Origin: Vibrio sp. S17_S38
GTDB lineage: Bacteria > Pseudomonadota > Gammaproteobacteria > Enterobacterales > Vibrionaceae
Assembly: GCF_014694375.1 (NCBI RefSeq)
Contig: NZ_JAAUWW010000018.1
Coordinates: forward strand, 1-64,000
DNA length: 64,000 nt
Reading direction: 5' to 3'
This document shows, piece by piece, positions 37,151 through 45,831 of this stretch (the stretch's first letter is position 1; each line of letters begins with the position of its first letter). Both the position numbers and the translations under genes were made by a program. Below the pieces are notes generated by a model that saw only the letters and a program-made list of their open reading frames with translations, was not told the DNA's origin and did not search any database.

Positions 37151-38083
37151 ATGAAGAAACTCATTAAAATTCCAACTCTCTTAATAGCTTCAGTTTTAAC
37201 TTTGTTTATCGCCTCCCCAAGTTTCGCGTCGATTACCGTCACCGATAGCCTTGGCGAGCATCAACTTAATGATCACCCTAAGCGAATTGTCGCTTTAAAC
37301 TGGGATCTCGCTGAACAATTACTTGAGTTAGGCGTAACGCCTGTTGGTGTACCGAATATCAAAGACTATACCACTTGGGTGGTCAAGCCTGAGATCCCTG
37401 CATCGGTTGAAGATCTTGGCACTCGTGCAGAGCCTAATTTACAAAAACTAGCCGAGTTAAAACCAGATCTCATTTTAGCCGCTTCCCCACAAAAAGATTT
37501 GATTCCCCGTCTGCAAACTATTGCCCCGGTTCTATATTATGAGTCTTATGAAGGGCAAGCCGATAGTGCGCAAGAAGTGATTAGCCACTTCAAAAGTATC
37601 GCGAAAATTGTAGATAAAAGTGACGTTGCCGAACAGAAACTCAATGCGATGGCCGCTCGTTTTTCTGAGTTAAATAAGCAGCTCACTACGGCATTTGGTG
37701 ACACATTACCTGAGGTGCTCGCCATGCGATTTGCCAATCAAACAGCCGTGTATGTTTACACTGAAAATTCAACCACAAATTACGTGTTAAAACAGCTAGG
37801 CCTCACTCCTACTATGCCATTACCAGCCCAGCACTGGGGGATCAGCCAAAAACGCATTACCGATCTTCAACATATTAAAAATGGCTATGTGATTTACTTT
37901 GGTCCTTTTTCTGATGCGCAAAAAGCACAATTAAATAAATCGATGTTATGGAAAGCGATGCCATTTGTCCGCAATGGTCATGTTAATGAAGCCGACCCAG
38001 TTTGGAATTATGGCGGGGCAATGTCGATGCAATATATTGCAGAATCAATTACTAAAAGTTTGTTGGAAGTAAAGGGTCCCTAG
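37151..38083 (+). CDS. fhuD: Iron-hydroxamate binding protein FhuD
   Basis: FhuD is the periplasmic binding protein that carries ferric hydroxamates from the receptor to FhuB. The 310-residue protein has a signal peptide (cleavage near FASITV) and the class III (PF01497) binding fold, with the segments KRIVALNWDLAEQLLELGVTPVGV and KPDLILAASPQ and the C-terminal NYGGAMSMQYIAESIT. The ribosome binding site appears to come from the end of the upstream CTAG array, and the stop codon TAG overlaps the first CTAG of the next array. Confidence 0.93.
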   Translation: MKKLIKIPTLLIASVLTLFIASPSFASITVTDSLGEHQLNDHPKRIVALNWDLAEQLLELGVTPVGVPNIKDYTTWVVKPEIPASVEDLGTRAEPNLQKLAELKPDLILAASPQKDLIPRLQTIAPVLYYESYEGQADSAQEVISHFKSIAKIVDKSDVAEQKLNAMAARFSELNKQLTTAFGDTLPEVLAMRFANQTAVYVYTENSTTNYVLKQLGLTPTMPLPAQHWGISQKRITDLQHIKNGYVIYFGPFSDAQKAQLNKSMLWKAMPFVRNGHVNEADPVWNYGGAMSMQYIAESITKSLLEVKGP

Positions 38084-38203
38084 GTTCGAGTTCCTAGACT
38101 CTAGGAAAAAAATAAGTCGCAAACATACTGCTTCACGAAAAATTAAATATAAACACCTAGTTCTTAGCGTACACACCTAGGAACTAGGTACTAGAAACCC
38201 AGG
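38080..38203. repeat. CTAG heptad array between fhuD and fhuB
   Basis: CTAG occurs at 38080, 38094 and 38101 (14 and 7 bp apart), then at 38157, 38177, 38184 and 38191, with a degenerate TTAG at 38164. All steps within a block are close to multiples of 7. Like the first array it ends in CCCAGGAAC (38198-38206), whose AGGA is positioned as the ribosome binding site of fhuB. Confidence 0.85.
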
Positions 38204-38211
38204 AACTCTTG

Positions 38212-40182
38212 ATGCGCCGCATTCCAACTATTATCACAATTGTCCTCGCATTCGCTATTATCGCGGTCGCTAGCCTACAAATCGCCAACCCACTCTCCAT
38301 TTCTCAACAATGGCATTTATTGATGGGTGCGGAAGCGCAAGAGTTTGCCGATTTCAATTTTGTTTATGCGCAACTACCTCGTGCGGTGATGGCGATTATC
38401 GTCGGTGCGATGCTTGGTTTAGTCGGTAGTATGATGCAGCAATTAACTCAAAACTCACTCACTTCACCATTAACACTTGGCACCTCATCCGGCGCTTGGC
38501 TGGCATTAATTATCGTCAATGTGTTCTTTCCATCACTTGCGGCCGATCATACTGCGCTGGCAGCAATGGTCGGAGCCTTGTTTGCAATGGGCTTAGTGAT
38601 AACGATTGCTGGGCCTAAAAACATTACAGGTTTACCCCTGATTTTATCCGGTATGGTGGTCAATATCCTCTTTGGCGCAATTGCGACCGCGATCATTTTA
38701 CTCAACGATCAATACGCTAAAAATGTCTTTATTTGGGGAGCGGGTGATTTAGCTCAAAATGGTTGGGATATGGTGCATTGGTTATTACCGCGTATTTCTG
38801 TTGCGGTATTGCTACTTATTTTTGCCCCACGAATCTTAACCTTAATGCGTCTAGGTCACCAAGGTGCAGCAGCTCGTGGTTTAAATGTGATCCCGTTTTT
38901 TATTGTGTTGATAGGCTTAGGTTTATGGGTGGTATCTGCATCGATTACTGCGGTTGGTGTGATCAGTTTTATTGGCTTGTTATCACCGAATATCGCCCGA
39001 GCTTTAGGCGCTAGAACCGCCAAATCCGAACTATACACCAGCATGATCATTGGCAGTATGGCGTTAATGCTAACCGATATTTTGGCGCTATTACTCAGTC
39101 AATTAACCTTAGAAATGATACCAAGTGGCACGACCGCAGCCGCGATTGGCGCGCCAGCATTAGTGTGGTTTAGCCGCCGAGCATTAAAAGCACAAGATCA
39201 AATATCAATCAAATTACCGCCAAGTAAAGCGCAACTATCCCATTGGGCAATTCCATTATTAATCACATTTACCGCAGTGATGTTGTTCGTTTCCACCACC
39301 ATAGCTATGAGTGATAACGGCTTACATTTTGCTATTCCAGACAGCTTTAGTTGGGCGCTTCGCTGGCCTCGTTTTATAACTGCCCTATCCGCCGGAATTG
39401 CTCTGGCTGCAGCAGGAACAGTATTACAACGACTCATTTATAATCCACTTGCTAGCCCAGACATTCTAGGTATTTCCGCAGGTGCGACGTTTGCTTTAGT
39501 GGCAGGTACTGTATTTTTTGGTGCTAACATTTTTGCATTCGGATCGTTGATTGCATTTGGTGGAAGTACTGCGGTACTGATTTTGTTGCTGTTACTCGGT
39601 CGCAAGAATCAATTCGCGCCATCAAGCATGGTGTTGATTGGTATAGCCATCACCGCGCTAATTGATTCTTTAGTACAGTTTGCTTTAGCTAAAGGCACGC
39701 AAGACAGTTACACCATTATTGGTTGGTTGGCCGGTTCAACTTATCGAGTCACTAGCACCGGAGCCGTAACTTTATCTATTAGCGTATTAATAATTTTCAT
39801 TGGACTCATTTGCGTTTCCCGCTGGCTTACATTAATTTCAGCCGGACGACAATTTGCCGCCGCGCGCGGTTTAAATGTACAAGCCACCAGCGTTATTTTA
39901 TTGTGCAGCGTGGCTTTGCTGTGTGCGTTAGTCACCACAACAATGGGACCTGTTGCTTTTGTAGGGTTACTGGCACCTCATATGGCTGTGATGCTAGGCG
40001 CCAAACAAGCGCGTTCACAATTGATCGTAGCAGGACTTTCAGGCGGGTTGTTAATGCTAATGTCGGACTGGATTGGCCAGACTATTTTATTCCCAATGCA
40101 AATTGCCGCCGGAACCGTTGTATCGATTGTCGGCGGCAGTTATTTCTTAGTGTTATTAATTCGAGGACAAAAAAGAGGCTAA
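38212..40182 (+). CDS. fhuB: Iron-hydroxamate ABC permease FhuB
   Basis: FhuB is the inner-membrane permease. It is a tandem fusion of two FecCD-type modules (about 1-325 and 340-656), each with about ten helices and a conserved cytoplasmic Gly-containing loop (AAARGLNV occurs in both halves). No other subunit is therefore needed apart from FhuC. The open frame starts with TTG at 38209. I choose the ATG at 38212, placed 8 nt after AGGA. A bidirectional terminator follows. Confidence 0.94.
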   Translation: MRRIPTIITIVLAFAIIAVASLQIANPLSISQQWHLLMGAEAQEFADFNFVYAQLPRAVMAIIVGAMLGLVGSMMQQLTQNSLTSPLTLGTSSGAWLALIIVNVFFPSLAADHTALAAMVGALFAMGLVITIAGPKNITGLPLILSGMVVNILFGAIATAIILLNDQYAKNVFIWGAGDLAQNGWDMVHWLLPRISVAVLLLIFAPRILTLMRLGHQGAAARGLNVIPFFIVLIGLGLWVVSASITAVGVISFIGLLSPNIARALGARTAKSELYTSMIIGSMALMLTDILALLLSQLTLEMIPSGTTAAAIGAPALVWFSRRALKAQDQISIKLPPSKAQLSHWAIPLLITFTAVMLFVSTTIAMSDNGLHFAIPDSFSWALRWPRFITALSAGIALAAAGTVLQRLIYNPLASPDILGISAGATFALVAGTVFFGANIFAFGSLIAFGGSTAVLILLLLLGRKNQFAPSSMVLIGIAITALIDSLVQFALAKGTQDSYTIIGWLAGSTYRVTSTGAVTLSISVLIIFIGLICVSRWLTLISAGRQFAAARGLNVQATSVILLCSVALLCALVTTTMGPVAFVGLLAPHMAVMLGAKQARSQLIVAGLSGGLLMLMSDWIGQTILFPMQIAAGTVVSIVGGSYFLVLLIRGQKRG

Positions 40183-40213
40183 CCCATTTTATTTAAAGCA
40201 ATAGCCTCTTTTT
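40171..40213. terminator. Bidirectional terminator after fhuB
   Basis: A 10-bp stem (AAAAGAGGCT at 40171-40180, AGCCTCTTTT at 40203-40212) overlaps the fhuB stop and lies between the convergent fhuB and PheC-like genes, with A/T runs on both sides. Confidence 0.85.
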
Positions 40214-40223
40214 GAAGATAGCT

Positions 40224-41012
40224 CTATTGGCTAATACCCCAATGCGTCACTAAGGTTGTTTTATCTGAGCCTTCGAGCCAAATATTCACTTTTTCAAGTA
40301 AGCGGCTATTTTCCTTTTTCATCATGTAAACTTTGACACTTTTCGTACCTTCTAATATCGATGGAGAAGATACACAAAACACACCTTTTTCATGTAACTG
40401 ATAATAGTTACCTTCAATTAAATCAGTGATCATGACATCAGCAGTGTTATCACGAATTCCCTGTAGGTTAGCCACGTTATCTTTCGTTCGAATGATTTTC
40501 GCATCAGTAATATGCTGATCAACGTAGGTTTGATTGGTGCCACCAGGGTTTACAATAACGCTAACACTAGGCTGATTAATATCTTGTAAGCTTGTTAATG
40601 GTTTATCATTGGTGCAATTACTTAGAATGATTTTTCCATTTTGTGCAACTGAATCAGACAGAGAAAACTGTTCTGCCCGCTTTGCTGTTTTCGTCACACC
40701 ACCCGCAGCTATATCAAATTTATCTGCGGCAAGATCTTGCGAAAGTGTTGGCCACGTCGTCTCCACAAAGCGTACTTTCAGGTTCAATGAATGCGCAAGA
40801 CGCGTCGTCATATCCACATCAAACCCTTCCAAGTCACCTGATTTATTGTGGTATGAAAGGGGTGAATAATCTCCAGTTAAACCAACTTTAAGTTCTCCAC
40901 TTTGTGTTATTTCATCCCAAGAGCGAGCTTGCGCACCTTGTGACATCAATAAAGCACACGCCATAAGGGCTAAAGGTTGCATCACTTTTCTTTTTTTATT
41001 ATTTAATCTCAT
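40224..41012 (-). CDS. Periplasmic binding-protein-like enzyme, cyclohexadienyl dehydratase (PheC) type
   Basis: The 262-residue protein has a signal peptide (cleavage near AQA-RSW) and the class II amino-acid binding fold (PF00497). Segments such as GLTGDYSPLSY, GFDVDMTTRLAHSL, TWPTLSQDLAADKFDIAAGG, INQPSVSVIVNPGGTNQTYV and MITDLIEGNY closely follow the PheC enzymes that dehydrate prephenate and arogenate in the periplasm. The Glu in TDLIE occupies the place of their catalytic acid. No ABC permease is nearby, which also favours an enzyme over a transport protein. It might still be a plain amino-acid binding protein. Confidence 0.7.
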   Translation of the reverse strand: MRLNNKKRKVMQPLALMACALLMSQGAQARSWDEITQSGELKVGLTGDYSPLSYHNKSGDLEGFDVDMTTRLAHSLNLKVRFVETTWPTLSQDLAADKFDIAAGGVTKTAKRAEQFSLSDSVAQNGKIILSNCTNDKPLTSLQDINQPSVSVIVNPGGTNQTYVDQHITDAKIIRTKDNVANLQGIRDNTADVMITDLIEGNYYQLHEKGVFCVSSPSILEGTKSVKVYMMKKENSRLLEKVNIWLEGSDKTTLVTHWGISQ

Positions 41013-41111
41013 CCGTATTTACATCCATTGTTTAATCGGTTTCATTATGATCACCACGAAGTCATTCGCTATGATTGTTTATTTTCACTCCATCAAACTA
41101 TACCAATATTA

Positions 41112-42506
41112 CTAAAAAATCACCTGTGCCCAACGTGCTAGTCCTGCCGTTACTGAACCAAAATAGTTACCACTGACAATGGGAATATTGGGCAATTGTG
41201 CTTCTAATGCTTGGCGCAAGAATGGAGAACGAGCACTTCCGCCTGTCATAAAGATCACATCCGGTTGCTTATTCGTTGGAGACAAGCTCGCTTGTGCCAT
41301 GACTTCGGTTACTAGCTCCATCATTTTTAAGGTTGGACTTTGCACCGCTTCAACCATGTCATGGTGGTTAATATCCAACTCTAATACTTCTTTAGCGACT
41401 GGAATAAGTAATGCGTGTTTATCACTATCCGATAAACCGATTTTAGCTTCTTCCGCTTTACGCACGATTTGGTAACCCAAAGTATGTTGATACACCGCCA
41501 ATAGACGCGCCAACTTATCAGGATCTTGAGCTTCTTTTTTCAATAGGGTCAACGCTTTGAAATTGCTGGATTGGTAGAAATCTTTTTGCGCCACCACGTT
41601 GTTAATGGCAATAGGATTCCAAAATTGGGTGATAGGCATTTCGATACCACTATTTTTTGAAGAACTTAGCGTCTGTGAGCCCTTAATTTTAGAACCGAGA
41701 CCAAACAGTGGCATGATTTGTTTAAAAGCTAAGTGAATATCCAGATCGTTACCGCCGACACGTTGGCCACTATGCCCTAACAAACTGGAGGTGCGGTCTG
41801 CCATTGATACAAAACTTGGCCCCATCTCAATCAATGAGCAATCGGTCGTACCACCGCCAATATCAACCACTAATACCGTTTTATTTTCGCTGAGGGTGCT
41901 TTCATATTCCAAGCCTGCCGCCACTGGCTCAAATTGGAACTCAATATCTTTAAAGCCCGCGCGACTCGCCGCATTGCGTAAAATACCTTCGGCTTGACGG
42001 TTGGCCTCTTCCCCACCACGGCCATGAAAGTTAATCGGACGACCAATCACGGCTTGTTCAATGTCTTGTTGGGTTGTGTTTTCGGCTTTGGTTTTGATAT
42101 TTTTCATCATGGCGCAAACCAAATCTTCGAAGAAACTCAGTTGCATTGGTTGCAAGCCATTTGCGCCTAAAAATGATTTAGGCGATTTGACGTAATACAC
42201 TTCTTGGGGATCATCAAGGTAAGTATCAAGCGCTTGTTGGCCAAATTGCATATCGCCAAGTTGCAGTTGAATATCTTCTTCTCGGTTGAGGTTTATCGCT
42301 CGACGTAATGCTTGTTCACCTTCTGTATCTTTTGGCTGAACTTGCATGAAACGATATAAATATTCAGTGACAGATTCACGGGTTGGGGCGCAGAGCGTCG
42401 AGGGAATATAATAATTGTCTGCTTCTAGAGGCAATAATATTGGAGAGTTGCCATCCATCATAGCAACGGAACAATTTGCTGTCCCATAATCAAAACCAAT
42501 AAACAT
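41112..42506 (-). CDS. yegD: Hsp70-family chaperone-like protein YegD
   Basis: The 464-residue protein is an actin-fold ATPase of the Hsp70 superfamily that lacks the substrate-binding domain of DnaK. It has the N-terminal phosphate-1 motif GFDYGTANCSVAM, phosphate-2 VLVVDIGGGTTDCSLIE and an adenosine motif VIFMTGGSARSPFL. Length and motifs match YegD, whose cellular role is not well defined. It lies 44 bp downstream of the FhuF-like reductase and may be cotranscribed with it. Confidence 0.9.
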   Translation of the reverse strand: MFIGFDYGTANCSVAMMDGNSPILLPLEADNYYIPSTLCAPTRESVTEYLYRFMQVQPKDTEGEQALRRAINLNREEDIQLQLGDMQFGQQALDTYLDDPQEVYYVKSPKSFLGANGLQPMQLSFFEDLVCAMMKNIKTKAENTTQQDIEQAVIGRPINFHGRGGEEANRQAEGILRNAASRAGFKDIEFQFEPVAAGLEYESTLSENKTVLVVDIGGGTTDCSLIEMGPSFVSMADRTSSLLGHSGQRVGGNDLDIHLAFKQIMPLFGLGSKIKGSQTLSSSKNSGIEMPITQFWNPIAINNVVAQKDFYQSSNFKALTLLKKEAQDPDKLARLLAVYQHTLGYQIVRKAEEAKIGLSDSDKHALLIPVAKEVLELDINHHDMVEAVQSPTLKMMELVTEVMAQASLSPTNKQPDVIFMTGGSARSPFLRQALEAQLPNIPIVSGNYFGSVTAGLARWAQVIF

Positions 42507-42550
42507 CTAAAGCCTCGCTCACCAAATCTAAAAAGGCTGGCGATAGTACC

Positions 42551-43288
42551 TTATTTTTCTTTACGAGGGCAATTATCACATAAATTACGACCTTCACACC
42601 GATATACCATGCAGCAGGTGGTACGAACAAAACGCCATTGATTGGTGGTAAGTTCAAAGGTAAGTGATTGCAATGCTTTTAAAGGAAGACCAAAGGCTTG
42701 CAGCCATAACTGAGCTTGTTCGGGGATATATTGTTGCGGTAAATCTTTATGCAGCTCTTGCAAGCGCAATAAAGCCACTACCAATGCATCCGCCAATAAG
42801 TGATTGGTAAAGCCTGGGCGAATTCGAATATGTTGGTCTAACTGCTCACGGTAATGCTCAAAGAGCGGTTTTAACTCCGCAGCGGCAGTAGCAATAAGAT
42901 GTTCAGGTGTGCCGTCATGCATAGGCACATCTTGAAGCGTAAACCCTGCGACAAAATTAGCCTCACCTTTCCAATGCTGAGTCATTCCCGATAACGAGGG
43001 AAGAGCATTAAGGCTATAAATACTGATAAAACTAATATAAACCGGCTGCCAAACGAGCAGGGTCCATGTACGATTTAACCAATACGCATGCCCAGCTTCT
43101 GGATGTGCGACTTGTAATTTGGCATAAATTTCTTGCAATAAATCCTGATTATTTTTATTCGCAAACAGCTTATCTTCAAAGCCCATATTGGCATTGAAAC
43201 TAGCATCCTGATCCAGTAATTCACCTCTTAGATAAGGTGTCACATGGTCAGCAAAATGAAATAATTGTTGGTAACGAGGATCACTCAC
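42551..43288 (-). CDS. FhuF-like siderophore ferric-iron reductase
   Basis: The 245-residue protein ends in the cysteine pattern CC-x10-C-x2-C (TTCCMVYRCEGRNLCDNCP), which binds a [2Fe-2S] cluster in FhuF-type ferric reductases. The N-terminal two thirds have scattered Trp and aromatic residues and no signal peptide. It should reduce ferric siderophore in the cytoplasm to release iron. It lies 140 bp downstream of a TonB-dependent siderophore receptor on the same strand, and the two probably act on the same siderophore. Confidence 0.83.
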   Translation of the reverse strand: MSDPRYQQLFHFADHVTPYLRGELLDQDASFNANMGFEDKLFANKNNQDLLQEIYAKLQVAHPEAGHAYWLNRTWTLLVWQPVYISFISIYSLNALPSLSGMTQHWKGEANFVAGFTLQDVPMHDGTPEHLIATAAAELKPLFEHYREQLDQHIRIRPGFTNHLLADALVVALLRLQELHKDLPQQYIPEQAQLWLQAFGLPLKALQSLTFELTTNQWRFVRTTCCMVYRCEGRNLCDNCPRKEK

Positions 43289-43411
43289 AAGATATCTCTA
43301 CAAAAATCAAGAAAGGTAATGATACTGATTTGTATTTACATGTAAAGCATTTTGAATTCGATATTTGCTCTATATAAAGCTTCATTGACACAGAGCAAAT
43401 ATCTTATCTAT

Positions 43412-43432
43412 ACCCGTTTTACTTGAAGCTAG
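43412..43432. repeat. Dispersed intergenic repeat, copy 2
   Basis: A 21-bp copy of the repeat at 31628-31648, with 20 of 21 identical. The shared core is TTTTACTTGAAGCTAG (43417-43432). It supplies the stop codon of the adjacent receptor gene. Confidence 0.6.
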
Positions 43433-45606
43433 AAATTATAGTCAAACTTCAATTCAACGGTGCGCTCTTGGCCATACCAACAGTTGGTGGAGTCATAACA
43501 AGTAAAATTATCAGTATCGAAGATATTATTGGCACTTACGCTGACTTGTGCGCCTTGTAAATTATCGCTTAGGTTCGATAAATCATAACCAGCAGATAAA
43601 TCAACTAAGGTGTAATCAGGCACTTTATCGGTATTGGCCGCATCCATTTCACGTTCACCAATGTAGCGAACACCACCACTTAAACGAGTACCCGCCAGTA
43701 AGCCGTTATATAAATAATAATCGGTCCATAAGCTAGCAGCGTGTTTCGGTACATAAATCGGTGCGTTACCTTCTAAACCTGTCGTATCTTTGGTGACTTC
43801 CATATCGGTATACGCATAACCGACATTAACATTCCAGTTTGCGGTTAACGCAAAGCGCCCTTCTAGTTCCACACCTTGAGAGCGAACTTCGCCTATCTGC
43901 ATTTTATCTTGATAGGTTGGATCGTTTGGATCTGCAACCACCACATCACTTTTCACAATATGAAACACTGAAGCGGTTAATGAGGTTGCGTAATCTGCAG
44001 AAAGATACTTAACACCACCTTCCACTTGCTGACCAATCGATGGGTCAAACACCTTCCCGCTTGCATCCGCGCCAGCAACAGGTTCAAAGCTGGTGGCGTA
44101 ATTGATATATGGCGACCAACCACTATCAAATTCATACAAGGCACCTACCCGGTAAGAGAAATTATTTTGATCAATATCAGTTTTGGTCCCCGCATAATCG
44201 CTGGTTGATTGATAGTTATCAAACCGACCACTCGCGATCAAGACCACCTTATTAATCCGCATTTGATCTTGTAAATACAAACCTAATTGTTCGACTTTAA
44301 TATCATCGATATAAACACCAGCTTCCGTCACTTTAGAGCGATCAATCTGATTATTATTCGGGGCGAACGCATTGAAACTTGGTGCGGTATAGCCACCGTC
44401 ATAACCATAACTGGTATAATTCGAGCTGCCTTTTAAGTATTGATAATCCACACCCAGCAATACATTATGGTCCACCGAACCGGTGGCGAATTTACCCGAC
44501 AATTGGTTATCAATGGTAAAACCTTTTGACTCTTCATCAGTGCTATAAATATAACGGTCTAAGTTTCCAGTGGTTGGATCCCAACCAGATGCCGAGTGGT
44601 ACGTATTTTCTTGATAAAGATCGGCTTTCATAAAGCGTGCATTTTGTAAGAATGACCAATTATCACTAAAGGAATGATCAATCTTATAACCCGCCATCCA
44701 GAACTCACGCTCAAAATCACTCCAATTTTTATCCCCCATATAAGTATCTTTATCAATGCTGCCATTCGGGTTATCAAACACCGAACCCGATGCAGGCATG
44801 GCAGAGTTCATCCCCATTGAAGGATCATTTTGATAATAAAAATTGAAGTTAATTAGCGTGCTATCTGTAACATACCAATCAATTGATGGCGCAATCACAT
44901 AACGTTCTTCTTCGGTATAATTAACCTGACCATCTTTTTTACGCGCTTTTGCCACTAAGCGATAGTACACATCACTCGCACCAAACTGCCCAGTGGTATC
45001 AATGGTCGCTTGTGTCAAATTACCAGTGCCAGTCGAAACAGAAACATCCGTGTTACTTTGCTTTTGAGGAGCTTTCGCCATTAAGTTAACCATGCCACCT
45101 GGCGGCATAGATCCATATAACACTGAGCTTGGCCCTTTAAACACCTCAACTCGTTCCAAAGCAATAGGATCGATTTGTGGCTGTAAGTTCCAACCGACTA
45201 AATACTGCAACACCAAACCATCGTAGTACATTTGGTTGTTATCAAAACCACGGATGTTGTAGTTGTCATACATGCTGACACTGCCTCCTTTAAGTTCAGC
45301 ATTCACACCCGGCGCATAACGCAACGCTTGTTGAACCGTTTCGGCTCCACGAATATCCATTTGGTTAGAATCGATCACCGTAATGGCTTGCGGAGTTTCC
45401 TCTGGTTGTAGTGAGGTTTTCGTCGCAGTATTACGATACATTTGACCTAACACGGTAAGATTTTCTTGGTTTGTTTCCACAGTTGTATTGTTATTTTCTT
45501 CTGCCATTAAAGAAGAGGTAAATAAAATACTGGCGATGGCAAAAGCAATGGGACTAACACGGTAGAATGGTTGGGAGGTAGAGCTTGGCATATTCCTTTC
45601 CTGCAC
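43429..45606 (-). CDS. TonB-dependent siderophore receptor
   Basis: The 725-residue outer membrane receptor has a signal peptide (cleavage near LMA-EEN), a plug with ETPQAITVIDSNQMDIRG, NYNIRGFDNNQMYYDGL and ERVEVFKGPSSVLYGSMPPGGMVNLMAK, and a barrel ending in KFDYNF. A TonB-box-like ENLTVLG lies near residues 48-54. It belongs to the FhuE/FoxA/ferripyoverdine group (TIGR01783 type). A near-perfect Fur palindrome lies just upstream of its start, so iron repression is very likely. The stop codon falls in a dispersed repeat. The ligand is not known, but the linked FhuF-like reductase suggests a hydroxamate. Confidence 0.92.
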   Translation of the reverse strand: MQERNMPSSTSQPFYRVSPIAFAIASILFTSSLMAEENNNTTVETNQENLTVLGQMYRNTATKTSLQPEETPQAITVIDSNQMDIRGAETVQQALRYAPGVNAELKGGSVSMYDNYNIRGFDNNQMYYDGLVLQYLVGWNLQPQIDPIALERVEVFKGPSSVLYGSMPPGGMVNLMAKAPQKQSNTDVSVSTGTGNLTQATIDTTGQFGASDVYYRLVAKARKKDGQVNYTEEERYVIAPSIDWYVTDSTLINFNFYYQNDPSMGMNSAMPASGSVFDNPNGSIDKDTYMGDKNWSDFEREFWMAGYKIDHSFSDNWSFLQNARFMKADLYQENTYHSASGWDPTTGNLDRYIYSTDEESKGFTIDNQLSGKFATGSVDHNVLLGVDYQYLKGSSNYTSYGYDGGYTAPSFNAFAPNNNQIDRSKVTEAGVYIDDIKVEQLGLYLQDQMRINKVVLIASGRFDNYQSTSDYAGTKTDIDQNNFSYRVGALYEFDSGWSPYINYATSFEPVAGADASGKVFDPSIGQQVEGGVKYLSADYATSLTASVFHIVKSDVVVADPNDPTYQDKMQIGEVRSQGVELEGRFALTANWNVNVGYAYTDMEVTKDTTGLEGNAPIYVPKHAASLWTDYYLYNGLLAGTRLSGGVRYIGEREMDAANTDKVPDYTLVDLSAGYDLSNLSDNLQGAQVSVSANNIFDTDNFTCYDSTNCWYGQERTVELKFDYNF

Positions 45607-45616
45607 AATAAATACA

Positions 45617-45635
45617 AATGATAATGGTTATCATT
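45617..45635. promoter_or_regulatory. Fur box upstream of the second siderophore receptor
   Basis: AATGATAATGGTTATCATT is a perfect inverted repeat (AATGATAA/TTATCATT around TGG) and a close match to the 19-bp Fur consensus. It lies 11-29 bp upstream of the receptor start. Confidence 0.88.
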
Positions 45636-45831
45636 ATGCATTTTAATAGACAGAAAAGTTAACAATTTGGGGCATGTTTACAATTTTGGGGAACTTTTAT
45701 TGGTTAAACCTATCCTCGTTAATAATCACATCTCAACATAGGTCTTTGGTAGATTCAATATTGACTATTTCACTGAAATACCGGGTGAACGTGATCATTC
45801 ATGACATAAACGACCACGTTCTTATCAAAAA

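Noticed and set aside
37069..38203. CTAG arrays as a possible CRISPR
   Set aside because: The repeated unit is only 7 bp, there are no spacers of constant length and no cas genes are present.
39810..40196. 128-residue plus-strand ORF inside fhuB
   Set aside because: It lies in another frame of a clear permease, is Cys/Arg-rich and shows no domain.
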